Of a DNA stretch of 64,000 bases, positions 9,111 to 18,491 are shown in pieces. The DNA comes from Hymenobacter glacialis. Lineage in GTDB: Bacteria > Bacteroidota > Bacteroidia > Cytophagales > Hymenobacteraceae. The notes beneath the pieces were generated by a model. It was not told the origin of the DNA. It made no database searches and worked only from the letters and a program-made list of their open reading frames with translations. The DNA is taken from positions 1 through 64,000 of the forward strand of contig NZ_MDZC01000021.1 of the NCBI RefSeq assembly GCF_001816165.1, in the 5' to 3' direction. Each line of letters begins with the position of its first letter. Positions within the stretch are counted from its first letter, which is position 1. The position numbers and the translations under genes were made by a program.

Positions 9111-9785
9111 TTACTGGTCCCGCATCACATAGCCCATGCCCACCACCGTGTAAATGAGCTTGGGCTCAAAACCCCGGTCCACCTTCTTGCGCAGGTAGCC
9201 GATGTACACGTCGATGATGTTGGTGGTGGTGTCGAAGTCCACTTCCCACACCCGCTCGGCAATGTCCACGCGCGACACAATTCGGCCCTGGTTGAGCAGC
9301 AGGTGCTCCAGCAGCGAGTACTCGCGGGTGGTAAGGTCGATGCGCTGCCCGGCGCGGGTCACTATTTTGGAATCCAGGTTCAGCTCCAGGTCGGCCAGCT
9401 GCAGCAGCTGCGGCGCGCCGGTTTCGGCGTAGCGCTTGGTCAGGGCCCGGGCGCGCAGCAGCAGCTCCCGAAAGGCAAAGGGCTTGGCCAGGTAGTCGTC
9501 GGCCCCGGCTTCAAAGCCCGCTTCCTTGTCGGCCAGGCTGTCGAGGGCCGTGAGCATGAGCACCGGCACCCGGTGCCGGCCCGCCCGAATGTGCCGGCAC
9601 AGCTCCACCCCGTTGAGGTACGGCAGGTTCACATCCAGAATAACCAGGTCGTAGGGCTGCTGCTGGTACAGGGACCAGCCCGCGCGCCCGTCGTAGCCCA
9701 CGGTCAGTTCGTAGCCTTCGTGCTCAAACCCTTTTTTGACAAAAGAAGCCAATTGGGGCTCGTCTTCAACCAACAGAACCTTCAT
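9111..9785 (-). CDS. OmpR/PhoB-family response regulator
   Basis: DNA-binding response regulator, 224 residues. The receiver domain (1-115) has the acidic pocket VEDEP, the phospho-accepting Asp51 (DLVILDVNLPYL), the conserved Thr in MLTALDS and the Lys in DDYLAKPF. The C-terminal winged helix (about 125-220) shows the family wording LTTREYSLLEHLLLNQGRIVSR and IDVYIGYLRKKVD. Start 9785 (MKVLLVEDEP) is the standard beginning of a receiver domain; the longer frame upstream lacks homology. It is the first gene of the regulator-kinase-efflux set and is followed after 12 bp by the kinase. Confidence 0.95.
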   Translation of the reverse strand: MKVLLVEDEPQLASFVKKGFEHEGYELTVGYDGRAGWSLYQQQPYDLVILDVNLPYLNGVELCRHIRAGRHRVPVLMLTALDSLADKEAGFEAGADDYLAKPFAFRELLLRARALTKRYAETGAPQLLQLADLELNLDSKIVTRAGQRIDLTTREYSLLEHLLLNQGRIVSRVDIAERVWEVDFDTTTNIIDVYIGYLRKKVDRGFEPKLIYTVVGMGYVMRDQ

Positions 9786-10083
9786 GCGTGGAGAGAATGT
9801 GCGTGAGCCCGAAGGCGGAGCAAAAGTACGCAACGGCCGCAACGAGCCCAGTCCACGGGTCCGGGCGCCTGGCAAACGACCCCGTGAGCAGGCCTCCAGG
9901 CCTGGTTTTACAGGCCGAGTAGTCGCTCAAAAGCAATCGGGGCGTCAGGTATTTGCGGGTGGTTATAGGTCAGGCAATTATATTTTTCTGACAACTGACT
10001 ACAGGTACCTAATTACCGAACCCCAGCTTTCTCCTTTATTTTCGCTATCTAGCTAATAACCGGTTTCACCTAGCTTTTGCACC

Positions 10084-10758
10084 ATGAACATCCTGTCTCG
10101 GATTCATAACAAAGCCAAGCCCTTATTGCTGTTTTTGGTAGTCATGGTAGCCATTCTGGGCAGCAGCGTGCTCGAAAAAAATATGATGCGCGACCTGAAG
10201 GTCTCCGTGTCCTCCCTGTACCAGGACCGGCTGATGCCGGCTACGGGCCTGTTCCAGCTCAACGACCTGATGTATACCAAGCAACAGCTGATGCGCGGCT
10301 ACCTCGCCGACTCCGGCGGGGTCCGGCTCCCGGGTACGCAGGCGCAGCTGGCGCGCCACAACCAGGAGGTGGTCGCGCTGGTGGCTGGTTATCAGGCTAC
10401 TTACATGGTGGCCGATGAAGGCCGGGTGTTCCAGGACTTCAAAGCTCACCTGCGGCACTACAATGCCCTGGAGGCCCAGCTGCTGGCCACGCCGGCCGCC
10501 AGCCCAGCGGCGCAGACCCGCGCCCTGGAGCAGGAGTTCAACCGCATCCACAGCGACCTGAGAAGCCTCAACCTGATTCAGCAGCGGGTAGGACAGGAGC
10601 TTTCCCAGAGCTCAGTAGTGACCGAAGGCAACGCCACAACCCTGAGCAACCTGAAAATTGCCCTGCTCATCATATTTACGCTGGTTATCCAGCACGCCCT
10701 GCTCACTTCCCGCCACCCGTTGGTACCCAAAAGCATGCAGAATTTCAACCTGAACTAA
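10084..10758 (+). CDS. Orphan four-helix-bundle sensor protein (4HB_MCP type), no signalling domain
   Basis: 224-residue membrane protein. A transmembrane helix (about residues 12-30: KPLLLFLVVMVAILGSSVL) is followed by a long helical extracytoplasmic domain (about 35-185) like the four-helix-bundle ligand domain of chemoreceptors (LYQDRLMPATGLFQLNDLMY). A second helix lies near 190-206 (LKIALLIIFTLVIQHALL). It ends about 18 residues later, so it has no HAMP, kinase or methyl-accepting signalling domain. Such sensor-only proteins occur in Bacteroidota; their output is not known. It has its own promoter region (TATTTTCG about 35-40 bp upstream) and no co-directional neighbour within 900 bp. 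Confidence 0.75.
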   Translation: MNILSRIHNKAKPLLLFLVVMVAILGSSVLEKNMMRDLKVSVSSLYQDRLMPATGLFQLNDLMYTKQQLMRGYLADSGGVRLPGTQAQLARHNQEVVALVAGYQATYMVADEGRVFQDFKAHLRHYNALEAQLLATPAASPAAQTRALEQEFNRIHSDLRSLNLIQQRVGQELSQSSVVTEGNATTLSNLKIALLIIFTLVIQHALLTSRHPLVPKSMQNFNLN

Positions 10759-10818
10759 ACGGGACTACATTGGGGTGCGGGCCGGCTACAGCGGTTCCCA
10801 AGTTGGGGTACAAGTTTC

Positions 10819-10911
10819 GTTCAAACGTGCGCCTCACCCCCTGACCCCTGCCGGGCCGGTGTCCCCTCTCCTCTTCGGAGAGGGGGCTGGGGGGTGAGGC
10901 GGGCCGTTGAA
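10819..10911. repeat. Family A repeat element
   Basis: A roughly 90 bp inverted structure. The outer arms GTTCAAACG and CGTTGAAC enclose GCGCCTCACCCC and GGGGTGAGGCG, with the smaller hairpin CCCCTCTCCTCTTCGGAGAGGGG inside. It is a single-unit or compact version of family A, lying about 60 bp after the sensor gene stop. Confidence 0.8.
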
Positions 10912-11296
10912 CGAGCATGTACAACTATCCTGAAATCTGCTCTAGTATAACAAGTGCCAGGTTACAGCAATGCAGTGAATGCGTCTCGTTGCAGACATTA
11001 TCCCACAAGCGGAATATCACTGAAGTTATTTAAAAACACCATGATATGGGGGGGGCAAAGCGCCCATGCCCGCTGCCGCGGCAGTCTGCTACTGTTGCCC
11101 CGCAGTGCGCTGCTGCTGTATTTGGTAGGCGAGGTGCCATTCTTTTATTGCCTGCACCAACTCCCCACTGCCAAGACCTGCCACCTTGCGTCGCGGATAT
11201 TGCCTTTCATTCGGTATAACCCGTAGCCAATTGGTGAGGGAAATGGCGGCTCTCTGCACCAGCTTAAGGCAGTGGCGCTGGCCATGTTTGTAAAAC
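10912..11296. other. Intergenic region, no clear gene
   Basis: No gene could be supported. A short minus-strand frame (11089-11259, possible GTG start) encodes about 56 residues ending GSGELVQAIKEWHLAYQIQQQR. It reads somewhat like protein but has no recognised family and no promoter of its own, because the tRNA terminator lies just upstream of it. It could be a remnant. Confidence 0.25.
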
Positions 11297-11332
11297 AAAA
11301 AGGCCTTCCTAGTGTCAGGAAGGCCTTTTTTT
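11297..11332 (-). terminator. Rho-independent terminator after tRNA-Glu
   Basis: Perfect hairpin AAGGCCTTCCT / AGGAAGGCCTT with a 6-base loop, flanked by A-tracts and T-tracts. It lies directly downstream of the tRNA on the minus strand. Confidence 0.85.
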
Positions 11333-11333
11333 G

Positions 11334-12729
<1,396 letters not shown>

Positions 12730-12747
12730 CTGTTGCGTTCGTAAACT

Positions 12748-12792
12748 ACGCCGCCTGCTTTGCCTCCCGGGGCCGAGCGGGCGGCGTTTTTT
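12748..12792 (+). terminator. Terminator downstream of gap
   Basis: Stem ACGCCGCC / GGCGGCGT followed by a run of six T. It lies 18 bp after the GAPDH stop codon. Confidence 0.75.
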
Positions 12793-12867
12793 GTTGCCTT
12801 CCCGCGCTATATCAGCATCGGGAGGCCCTTCTTTCCTCATTCGCCTGGCACCCACCGGGCGTTGCCC

Positions 12868-13737
12868 ATGCCCAAAACCTGCTTCATCCTCAACCCCACG
12901 GCTGGCCCGAGCCAGCGGCACGACATGCCCGCGCTCATTGCCCAGCACTTTGGCACGCTGGAGCCCGAGTACGAAATCCGGCTGACGGAACACGCGGGCC
13001 ACGCCGTAGAGCTGGCCAGAACGGCCGCGGCCGAAGGGTTCCAAGTAGTGGCGGCCATTGGCGGCGATGGCACCGTGAACGAAGTGGGCCGGGGCCTGCT
13101 GGGCACCGCCACGGCGCTGGGCATTGTGCCCCAGGGCTCGGGCAACGGCCTGGCGCGCCACCTCAAGGTGCCGCTGGGGCTGCCCGCGGCCCTGCAGCGC
13201 CTCGCCACTCCCGACTTCAGCCGCATGGACGTGGGGGTGATAAACGGGCACCCGTTCTTCTGCACGGCCGGGCTGGGGTTTGATGCGCACGTGAGCCAGC
13301 ATTTTGCCCAGGCCGGCTCGCGCGGCCTGAGCACCTACCTCCGCGTCACGCTGCGTGAGTACGGCAGCTACCGCGCCGTGCCCATCCGGGCCGACTTAGA
13401 CGGCCGCGTGGAGGAAACCGATTGCTACGTGCTGGCTTTCGCCAACGCCTCGCAGTACGGCAACAACGCCTACATCGCGCCCCTGGCCGACCTGCGCGAC
13501 GGCCTACTCGATGTGTGCCTGATTGACGCCCTGCCCGTGGCCCGGGCCCTGAAGGTGAGCCTGGGCATGGTTCTCGGCACCCTGCCCCAATCCAAGGCCG
13601 CCGAGTATTTTCGGGTGCCGCGGGCCCGGGTTACCGCGCAGGACCCCATCGGCTTCCACGTCGACGGCGATTACCTTGGGCACACCACCGAGTTTGAAGT
13701 TGACCTCATGCCCCTGGCACTGCACGTGGCCGTGTAA
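12868..13737 (+). CDS. Diacylglycerol/lipid kinase family protein (YegS/DagK-like)
   Basis: 289-residue cytoplasmic lipid kinase of the DAGK catalytic family, expected to phosphorylate diacylglycerol or a related lipid with ATP. The N-terminal Rossmann-like domain carries the signature IGGDGTVNEVGRGLLG (about residues 65-80) and the loop PQGSGNGLARHLK (about 90-102), both typical nucleotide-binding motifs. The C-terminal beta-sandwich ends with FHVDGDYLG, the usual D-G-E/D metal region. The ATG at 12868 gives the standard MPKTCFILNPTAGPSQ beginning. It stands alone between the GAPDH terminator and the eIF1-like gene. The exact lipid cannot be told from sequence. Confidence 0.9.
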   Translation: MPKTCFILNPTAGPSQRHDMPALIAQHFGTLEPEYEIRLTEHAGHAVELARTAAAEGFQVVAAIGGDGTVNEVGRGLLGTATALGIVPQGSGNGLARHLKVPLGLPAALQRLATPDFSRMDVGVINGHPFFCTAGLGFDAHVSQHFAQAGSRGLSTYLRVTLREYGSYRAVPIRADLDGRVEETDCYVLAFANASQYGNNAYIAPLADLRDGLLDVCLIDALPVARALKVSLGMVLGTLPQSKAAEYFRVPRARVTAQDPIGFHVDGDYLGHTTEFEVDLMPLALHVAV

Positions 13738-13804
13738 TCAGACGAGCTGTTAGCCATTAGCTGTCAGCGTAACTTAATTTACTTTCAGCACTAGTTTTTG
13801 CTTT

Positions 13805-14149
13805 ATGAAAGCCGACAAAAACCAACGGCAAGGCGTGGTGTATTCCACCAATCCCGATTTTGCCTACCAGTCTGATGAGCCGGCGGCGGCCACCACGCTG
13901 CCGCCCCAGCAGCAGCAGCTGCGCGTGCAGCTGGACAAAAAACAGCGCGGCGGCAAGCAAGTCACCCTCATCACCGGCTTCGTGGGCACCGATGCCGACC
14001 TGCAGGCGCTGGGCAAGCTGCTCAAAACCAAGTGCGGCGTGGGCGGCAGCGCCAAAGAAGGGGAGGTGGTGGTGCAAGGCGACTTCCGCGACAAGGTGCT
14101 GGAAGTGCTGTTGAAAGAAGGTTATAAGGCCAAAAAAGCCGGCGGCTAA
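13805..14149 (+). CDS. Translation initiation factor SUI1/eIF1-like (YciH family)
   Basis: 114-residue protein with a SUI1 domain in its C-terminal two thirds: [21 protein letters not shown], then [35 protein letters not shown], the core basic motif and the KCG.GG loop of the family. The N-terminal 35 residues are a variable, Gln/Pro-rich lead. Bacterial YciH-type proteins are eIF1-like factors thought to affect start-codon selection on the 30S subunit. The gene is separate from its neighbours, 67 bp after the lipid kinase. Confidence 0.93.
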   Translation: MKADKNQRQGVVYSTNPDFAYQSDEPAAATTLPPQQQQLRVQLDKKQRGGKQVTLITGFVGTDADLQALGKLLKTKCGVGGSAKEGEVVVQGDFRDKVLEVLLKEGYKAKKAGG

Positions 14150-14207
14150 CTATTAAGGCTGGCAGCGCAGCCATTCATTCTTTTTGTTACACCCTTTGGG
14201 CGCCCCA

Positions 14208-14636
14208 ATGCTTCAACTCTTAGCTCTGCCGGAAACGGCTCCCCATATCTCAGGCTTGCACGGCCAGGCCGAAAGCGGCGTTATCAGCGCGGTGTTGTGG
14301 CTGAAGCTGGGAATTGAAACAGTGGGGGCACTCATCATTGCACTGGGCATTCTTAGCGCGGGCTGGTTGTTGCTCAAGGCGTTGGCCAGACGGCAAACGG
14401 CGGATTTTACCGCCATCCGGCTGACGCTGGCGCGGTATCTGGCGTTGGCCCTGGAATTTCAGCTGGGGGCCGATATCCTGTCCACGGCCATTGCGCCCAG
14501 CTGGGAACAAATTGGCAAGCTCGGGGCCATTGCCGTTATCCGGACGGCGCTCAACTACTTTCTCTCGCGGGAAATGCGGGAGGAGCGGCCGCGGGTGAGC
14601 CACGAAGACAAAATAGTGGCGCGGGCTGAAAACTAG
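14208..14636 (+). CDS. DUF1622 family membrane protein
   Basis: 142-residue inner-membrane protein of the DUF1622 family. The first helix lies around residues 28-55 (LKLGIETVGALIIALGILSAGWLLLKAL). A polar segment with conserved wording follows (RLTLARYLALALEFQLGADILSTAI), then IGKLGAIAVIRTALNYFLSREM. Function is not established. The ATG at 14208 gives a sensible N-terminus. Its stop codon overlaps the stop of the convergent kdsB gene: the bases CTAG at 14633-14636 serve both. Confidence 0.85.
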   Translation: MLQLLALPETAPHISGLHGQAESGVISAVLWLKLGIETVGALIIALGILSAGWLLLKALARRQTADFTAIRLTLARYLALALEFQLGADILSTAIAPSWEQIGKLGAIAVIRTALNYFLSREMREERPRVSHEDKIVARAEN

Positions 14637-15412
14637 CCTTTCAGCCGCGCCCGGGCTTTTTCTACGTCTTCCGGGGTATCTATGCCGAACGTGTCCAGCT
14701 CCGTCTCGGCGCACCGGATGCGGAAGCCGGCCTCCAGCCAGCGCAGCTGCTCCAGGCTCTCGGCGGCTTCGAGGGGCGATACCGGGAGCTGCGTGAGCTG
14801 CTGGAGCACCGCCGGCTGGTAGGCGTACAGGCCCAGGTGGCGCAGGTAGCGGTGGTGGGCCAGCCAGGCGGCCGGCGGGTACTGGCGCTGAAAGGGCAGG
14901 GGGTGGCGGCTGAAATACAGCGCCTCGCCCTGTTGGTTGAGCACCACTTTGGGCAGGTGCGGGCTGAATAATTCCTCTTCGGAAACCACGGGTTTCACCA
15001 GCGTGGCAATGGCTGGTGCAGTGGCCGCATCGGCAAATAAATCGACCAATGCGTTGATTTGCGCGGGGTGAATGAAGGGTTCATCGCCCTGAATGTTGAC
15101 GATGCAGTGCACCTCGGCCGGGTCGTACCCGGTAGGGCCGGTCCCGGCAGGGCTGCCCAGCTGCTGAAACGCTTCCCACAGCCGGTCGGTGCCGCTGGGG
15201 TGGTCGGGGCGGGTGAGTACTGCTTCGCCCCCGAAATCCTGCACGTGGCGCAAAATGCGTTCGTCGTCGGTGGCCACCACCACCCGCGCCAGGTTGGCCA
15301 GCCGGGCCTGCGCCACCACCCGCTGAATCATGCTTAGCCCACCCAGGTCAACCAGGGGTTTGCCCGGCAGGCGGGTAGAAGCGAAGCGCGCGGGAATGAG
15401 ACCGATGACCAT
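14633..15412 (-). CDS. kdsB: 3-deoxy-manno-octulosonate cytidylyltransferase
   Basis: Activates KDO to CMP-KDO with CTP for lipopolysaccharide inner-core synthesis, in the cytoplasm. 259 residues, close to the usual 250. The nucleotide-binding start is MVIGLIPARFASTRLPGKPL. Further motifs are VVVATDDERI, the HPSGTDRLWEA region and VNIQGDEPFI. The C-terminal FGIDTPEDVEKA is typical. Start 15412 is supported by the conserved IPAR motif beginning at residue 5. The gene converges on the DUF1622 gene with overlapping stop codons. Confidence 0.96.
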   Translation of the reverse strand: MVIGLIPARFASTRLPGKPLVDLGGLSMIQRVVAQARLANLARVVVATDDERILRHVQDFGGEAVLTRPDHPSGTDRLWEAFQQLGSPAGTGPTGYDPAEVHCIVNIQGDEPFIHPAQINALVDLFADAATAPAIATLVKPVVSEEELFSPHLPKVVLNQQGEALYFSRHPLPFQRQYPPAAWLAHHRYLRHLGLYAYQPAVLQQLTQLPVSPLEAAESLEQLRWLEAGFRIRCAETELDTFGIDTPEDVEKARARLKG

Positions 15413-15765
15413 AGCAAGCACATAGTAACAGCACCAGAATCCCAATGCCGGCCCAAATAACGCAACAAGGGCGTGTTACGGCCGCGGCCTTCCTGCAGTG
15501 CGAACACACCGCGACTCCCATCAGGAGCTGAATTTTGTTTCCCTGATGGAATGTTTTTATTCGGCTGGAAGCGGCGCTACTACGGCCCCCGGCTGCTCCT
15601 GAGTCGGCAAAATCCACTGCCCCTGTTCAACTGCAATCCCCGGCTCGCCTCGATTTTAAACGACCAGACGCCAATAGCCCGGCGGTTTTTGCGTTATTTT
15701 GTCTTTGCTGGCCATTAGGCAGCGTCCCCGGGCGGGGATGGTATGGATTTCGCAAGGTTGATTTT
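15413..15765. other. Divergent intergenic region kdsB / LysM gene
   Basis: 353 bp between divergently transcribed genes. It must hold both promoters. No box could be assigned with confidence; a TTATTTTGTCTTTG stretch near 15692-15705 is a candidate for the rightward one. Short frames here have no protein-like features. Confidence 0.35.
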
Positions 15766-16698
15766 ATGACTATAATTCTTTCGCTTCTAACCCTATTAAC
15801 AGTTGGCGGACTGGGTCCGGAAAACGGCAGCCGGCGCAGCTGGGCTCCTACCGATTCTATTGGGATAGAAATACGGGGCGGCCAGCGCTTCGTGAAGCAC
15901 CGCGTAGGGCCGGGCGAAACGCTGTCGGCGCTTTCGCGCCGCTACCGCGTCACGCTCAGCCAGCTGCTGGCGGCCAACCCGCAGGTGAATTCCGGGCTGG
16001 CTGTGGGCCAGGTGGTGCTGGTGCCCCGGCCTGTGGTGGCAAAGGCGGCGACTTCTTCCCCAGCGGCGGCTAAAGCGCCGGCAGTAGCAGCAGCTCCCGC
16101 AGATGCCGTGCCCGCCCGCTACACCGTAGCCAAGGGTGAAACCCTTTTCGGCATCGCCCGACGCTATCAATTGACGCCCGAAGAGCTGATTCTCCTCAAC
16201 AAGCTGCCCAGCAACGGTTCGGTACGAGTAGGGCAGCAGCTGATTCTGACGGCCGCCACTGGCGCTGCTGCGGCGGCCACAGCTGAGGAAGCCGCCCCCG
16301 CGCCTAAAGTCTCCGTCGCGCCCGACAAGCCCGCTCAGATTGCAACCGTGACGCCTGCCGCGCCCGCCGAAGAAAAGGAAGAAGCCGCCCGCGAGGAGCG
16401 CACCCCCACCCGAGCCAGCGAGGTACTGGCGCGGGTGGTGGAAAACGGCCTGGGTGCGCCCATCGACAAAAGCGTGACCGACAAGTACCTGGCCCTGCAC
16501 AAAACGGCGGCCGTGGGCACCATCATGCAGGTTAAAAACAACATGAATGGCCTGTCGGTGTACGTGCGGGTAATTGGCAAGCTGCCCGACACCGGCGAGA
16601 ACAACAATATTCTGGTGCGCCTCTCGCCCCGCGCCATGCAAAAGCTGGGCACAGGTGATTCCCGCTTCCGGGTAGAGACGAACTACATTCCGCAGTAG
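15766..16698 (+). CDS. LysM-repeat peptidoglycan-binding protein
   Basis: 310-residue exported protein with an N-terminal hydrophobic segment (MTIILSLLTLLTVGGLG). It has two LysM modules that bind N-acetylglucosamine polymers: residues about 43-87 (KHRVGPGETLSALSRRYRVTLSQLLAANP...QVVLVP) and about 123-165 (YTVAKGETLFGIARRYQLTPEELILLN...LIL). An Ala/Pro/Glu-rich linker follows, then a C-terminal domain of about 90 residues (VVENGLGAPIDKSVTDKYLALHKTAAVGTIMQVKNNMNGLSVYVRVIGKLP). This resembles an RlpA-like double-psi barrel region, as in other Bacteroidetes LysM proteins. No catalytic motif is clear. Probably envelope-associated. Confidence 0.85.
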   Translation: MTIILSLLTLLTVGGLGPENGSRRSWAPTDSIGIEIRGGQRFVKHRVGPGETLSALSRRYRVTLSQLLAANPQVNSGLAVGQVVLVPRPVVAKAATSSPAAAKAPAVAAAPADAVPARYTVAKGETLFGIARRYQLTPEELILLNKLPSNGSVRVGQQLILTAATGAAAAATAEEAAPAPKVSVAPDKPAQIATVTPAAPAEEKEEAAREERTPTRASEVLARVVENGLGAPIDKSVTDKYLALHKTAAVGTIMQVKNNMNGLSVYVRVIGKLPDTGENNNILVRLSPRAMQKLGTGDSRFRVETNYIPQ

Positions 16699-16729
16699 CC
16701 GGCCAGCGGAATCACCAGGTAAACCGAAC

Positions 16730-16832
16730 GTCATGCTGAGCGAAGTCGAAGCATCTCGCGTGTGGTAGTAATCCAATCGTAAGAAAAGAATTACTGCCCC
16801 GAGCGAGATGCTTCGACTTCGCTCAGCATGAC
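16730..16832. repeat. Family B inverted repeat
   Basis: About 103 bp. The left arm starts GTCATGCTGAGCGAAGTCGA and the right arm ends with CGACTTCGCTCAGCATGAC; the arms pair over about 37 bp, including GCATCTCGC/GCGAGATGC, around a central AT-rich spacer. It lies between the LysM gene and the TIGR02757 gene. Confidence 0.9.
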
Positions 16833-16872
16833 GATTTTATTCGTGGCATAGCTTATAAAGAATTCCCTCACG

Positions 16873-17628
16873 TTGAACATTGCCCAGCTCCGCCGCCAGC
16901 TAGACGCCCAGTACGAGCGCTACAACCGTCCGGAATTTATCAAAAACGACCCCATCCAGATTCCGCACCGCTTCACGCAGCGGCAGGATATTGAAATCAG
17001 CGCGCTGTTTGCGGCGCTGCTGGCCTGGGGGCAGCGGCCCACCATCATCAACAAATGCAACGAGCTGCTGCGCCGCATGGACGATGCCCCGTATCAGTTC
17101 ATTATCCAGCACCGGGACGAGGATTTGAAGCGGCTACTGGGCTTTTGCCACCGCACCTTCTGCGATACCGACCTGCTGTATTTCGTGCATTTCCTGCGCC
17201 ACTGGTACGGGCAGCACGAGTCCCTGGAAACCGCGTTTCTGGTGGGGACCACACAGCGCGAGCGGCTGGAGAACTTCCACAATACCTTCTTCAGCCTGCC
17301 CGATGCGCCCGGCCGCACCCGCAAGCACGTGGCCACCCCGGCCCGCAAATCGGCCTGCAAGCGCGTGAACATGTACCTGCGCTGGCTGGTGCGCCGCGAC
17401 AGCCACGGCGTCGATTTCGGCCTCTGGACCCGCCTTTCCATGGCCAACCTCATCATGCCTATCGACCTGCACGTGGAGCGTCAGGCCCGCCCGCTGGGCC
17501 TGCTCACCCGCAAGCTGGTGGACTGGCAAGCCGCCGAGGAACTGACGGCTAATCTGCGTCTGCTGGATGCGGACGACCCCGTGAAGTACGACTTCGCGCT
17601 GTTTGGGGCGGGGGTGGATAAGGGATAA
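16873..17628 (+). CDS. TIGR02757 (DUF2400) family protein
   Basis: 251-residue protein of the TIGR02757/DUF2400 family, common in Bacteroidota and spirochaetes. Recognisable stretches are LDAQYERYNRPEFIKNDPIQIPHRFTQRQDIEISALFAALLAWGQR near the start and HVATPARKSACKRVNMYLRWLVRRDSHGVDFGLW in the second half, followed by IMPIDLHVERQARPLGLLTRK. The second half recalls the HhH/DNA-glycosylase-like fold proposed for the family, but its biochemical role is unknown. Translation appears to begin at a TTG (16873), since no in-frame ATG or GTG lies nearer. It begins 40 bp after a family B repeat. Confidence 0.88.
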   Translation: MNIAQLRRQLDAQYERYNRPEFIKNDPIQIPHRFTQRQDIEISALFAALLAWGQRPTIINKCNELLRRMDDAPYQFIIQHRDEDLKRLLGFCHRTFCDTDLLYFVHFLRHWYGQHESLETAFLVGTTQRERLENFHNTFFSLPDAPGRTRKHVATPARKSACKRVNMYLRWLVRRDSHGVDFGLWTRLSMANLIMPIDLHVERQARPLGLLTRKLVDWQAAEELTANLRLLDADDPVKYDFALFGAGVDKG

Positions 17629-17652
17629 TAACACCCTGTTTGTCAGTAAATT

Positions 17653-18378
17653 ATGGATAATATTTTTGAACTAGAACTGACAAATCAACGCAAGGTAGGG
17701 TGGCTGGCACTTGGCTTCACCCTAATTTTAACTGCCGTTATGGTAGGTGGTATTGCTGCTCTTTTGGATTACGGTGCCACCTTGACCTATGCGGTGTTGC
17801 TAAGTTTAGGCGCGAGTTTTCTGTATGGGTTTGTTTGGCTCATGAAAATATTTGCCATCGAGCCGTCGCTGATAACTATTGCAACTGATTGTATAACGGT
17901 TTTAAACAAAACTTCAGGCGAGGAGAACCGGCTTTTGTTCAATAAAATTGCCAGCTACCAGTATTCTGTTTATCGTGGAGGAAAGCAATTGCGCCTAAAG
18001 CTTAGGGACTCCACTGTTGTGAACCTTTCAGATAAAAGCCAAAGATTTGCTACTATGGTTGGAGAGTTTGAAACGGCCTTGGCTCTTCACCAACAACCGC
18101 TAACCACGTCCTTGCTATCATCGGAAAAAGCAGGGGATGATATCATGGGAATTCCCAGTTACGCTGAAAGTCCACATACTACAATTCGGGAAAAGACCTT
18201 CTTCGAAAAGCGAATTTCCACAGTCCTAATGGCAATACTGTCAGTGGTGATGGTGTTGCTGACCTGTTCCGTATTGCTGAGTTCCAGGCCCGTAAAAGGA
18301 AGCTTGTTTTTGGCCTATAGTGGGTACATTTCTTACGCCACAACTTGGTGGATTGCTCGCAAGCAACGTTGGGGATGA
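17653..18378 (+). CDS. Membrane protein of unknown function (241 aa)
   Basis: Unrecognised. The protein has two transmembrane helices at the start (about residues 16-40 and 44-66), a soluble middle (about 70-175) that looks like a PH-like/bacterial PH fold (ITVLNKTSGEENRLLFNKIASYQYSVYRGGKQLRLKLRDSTVVNLSDKS), and two more helices at the end (about 188-235). Codon and base use differ visibly from its neighbours: it is AT-richer, using TTA, AAA and GTT freely. That suggests relaxed selection or acquisition. It starts 24 bp after the TIGR02757 stop on the same strand. Confidence 0.7.
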   Translation: MDNIFELELTNQRKVGWLALGFTLILTAVMVGGIAALLDYGATLTYAVLLSLGASFLYGFVWLMKIFAIEPSLITIATDCITVLNKTSGEENRLLFNKIASYQYSVYRGGKQLRLKLRDSTVVNLSDKSQRFATMVGEFETALALHQQPLTTSLLSSEKAGDDIMGIPSYAESPHTTIREKTFFEKRISTVLMAILSVVMVLLTCSVLLSSRPVKGSLFLAYSGYISYATTWWIARKQRWG

Positions 18379-18451
18379 GTAATGGCTACGCCGCCGCAGA
18401 AAATTAAACAAGCCGTAATTCCCGCGAATCTTTCCCGGCCCGCCTGCTGTT

Positions 18452-18459
18452 TACCTTCG
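18452..18459 (+). promoter_or_regulatory. -7 promoter box of mutS2
   Basis: TACCTTCG matches the Bacteroidetes -7 consensus TAnnTTYG and lies about 32 bp ahead of the TTG start of mutS2. Confidence 0.5.
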
Positions 18460-18491
18460 CATCCTAACCTGACTATCGAAAGACTACTTTC

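Noticed and set aside
11089..11259. Short minus-strand frame with partly protein-like sequence
   Set aside because: No start other than GTG, no known family, and the tRNA terminator lies directly upstream, so transcription would be blocked. Kept only as a remark in the intergenic entry.
15473..15718. 81-codon plus-strand frame between kdsB and the LysM gene
   Set aside because: Composition is low in structure, no homology is recognised and it covers a region that must hold two divergent promoters.
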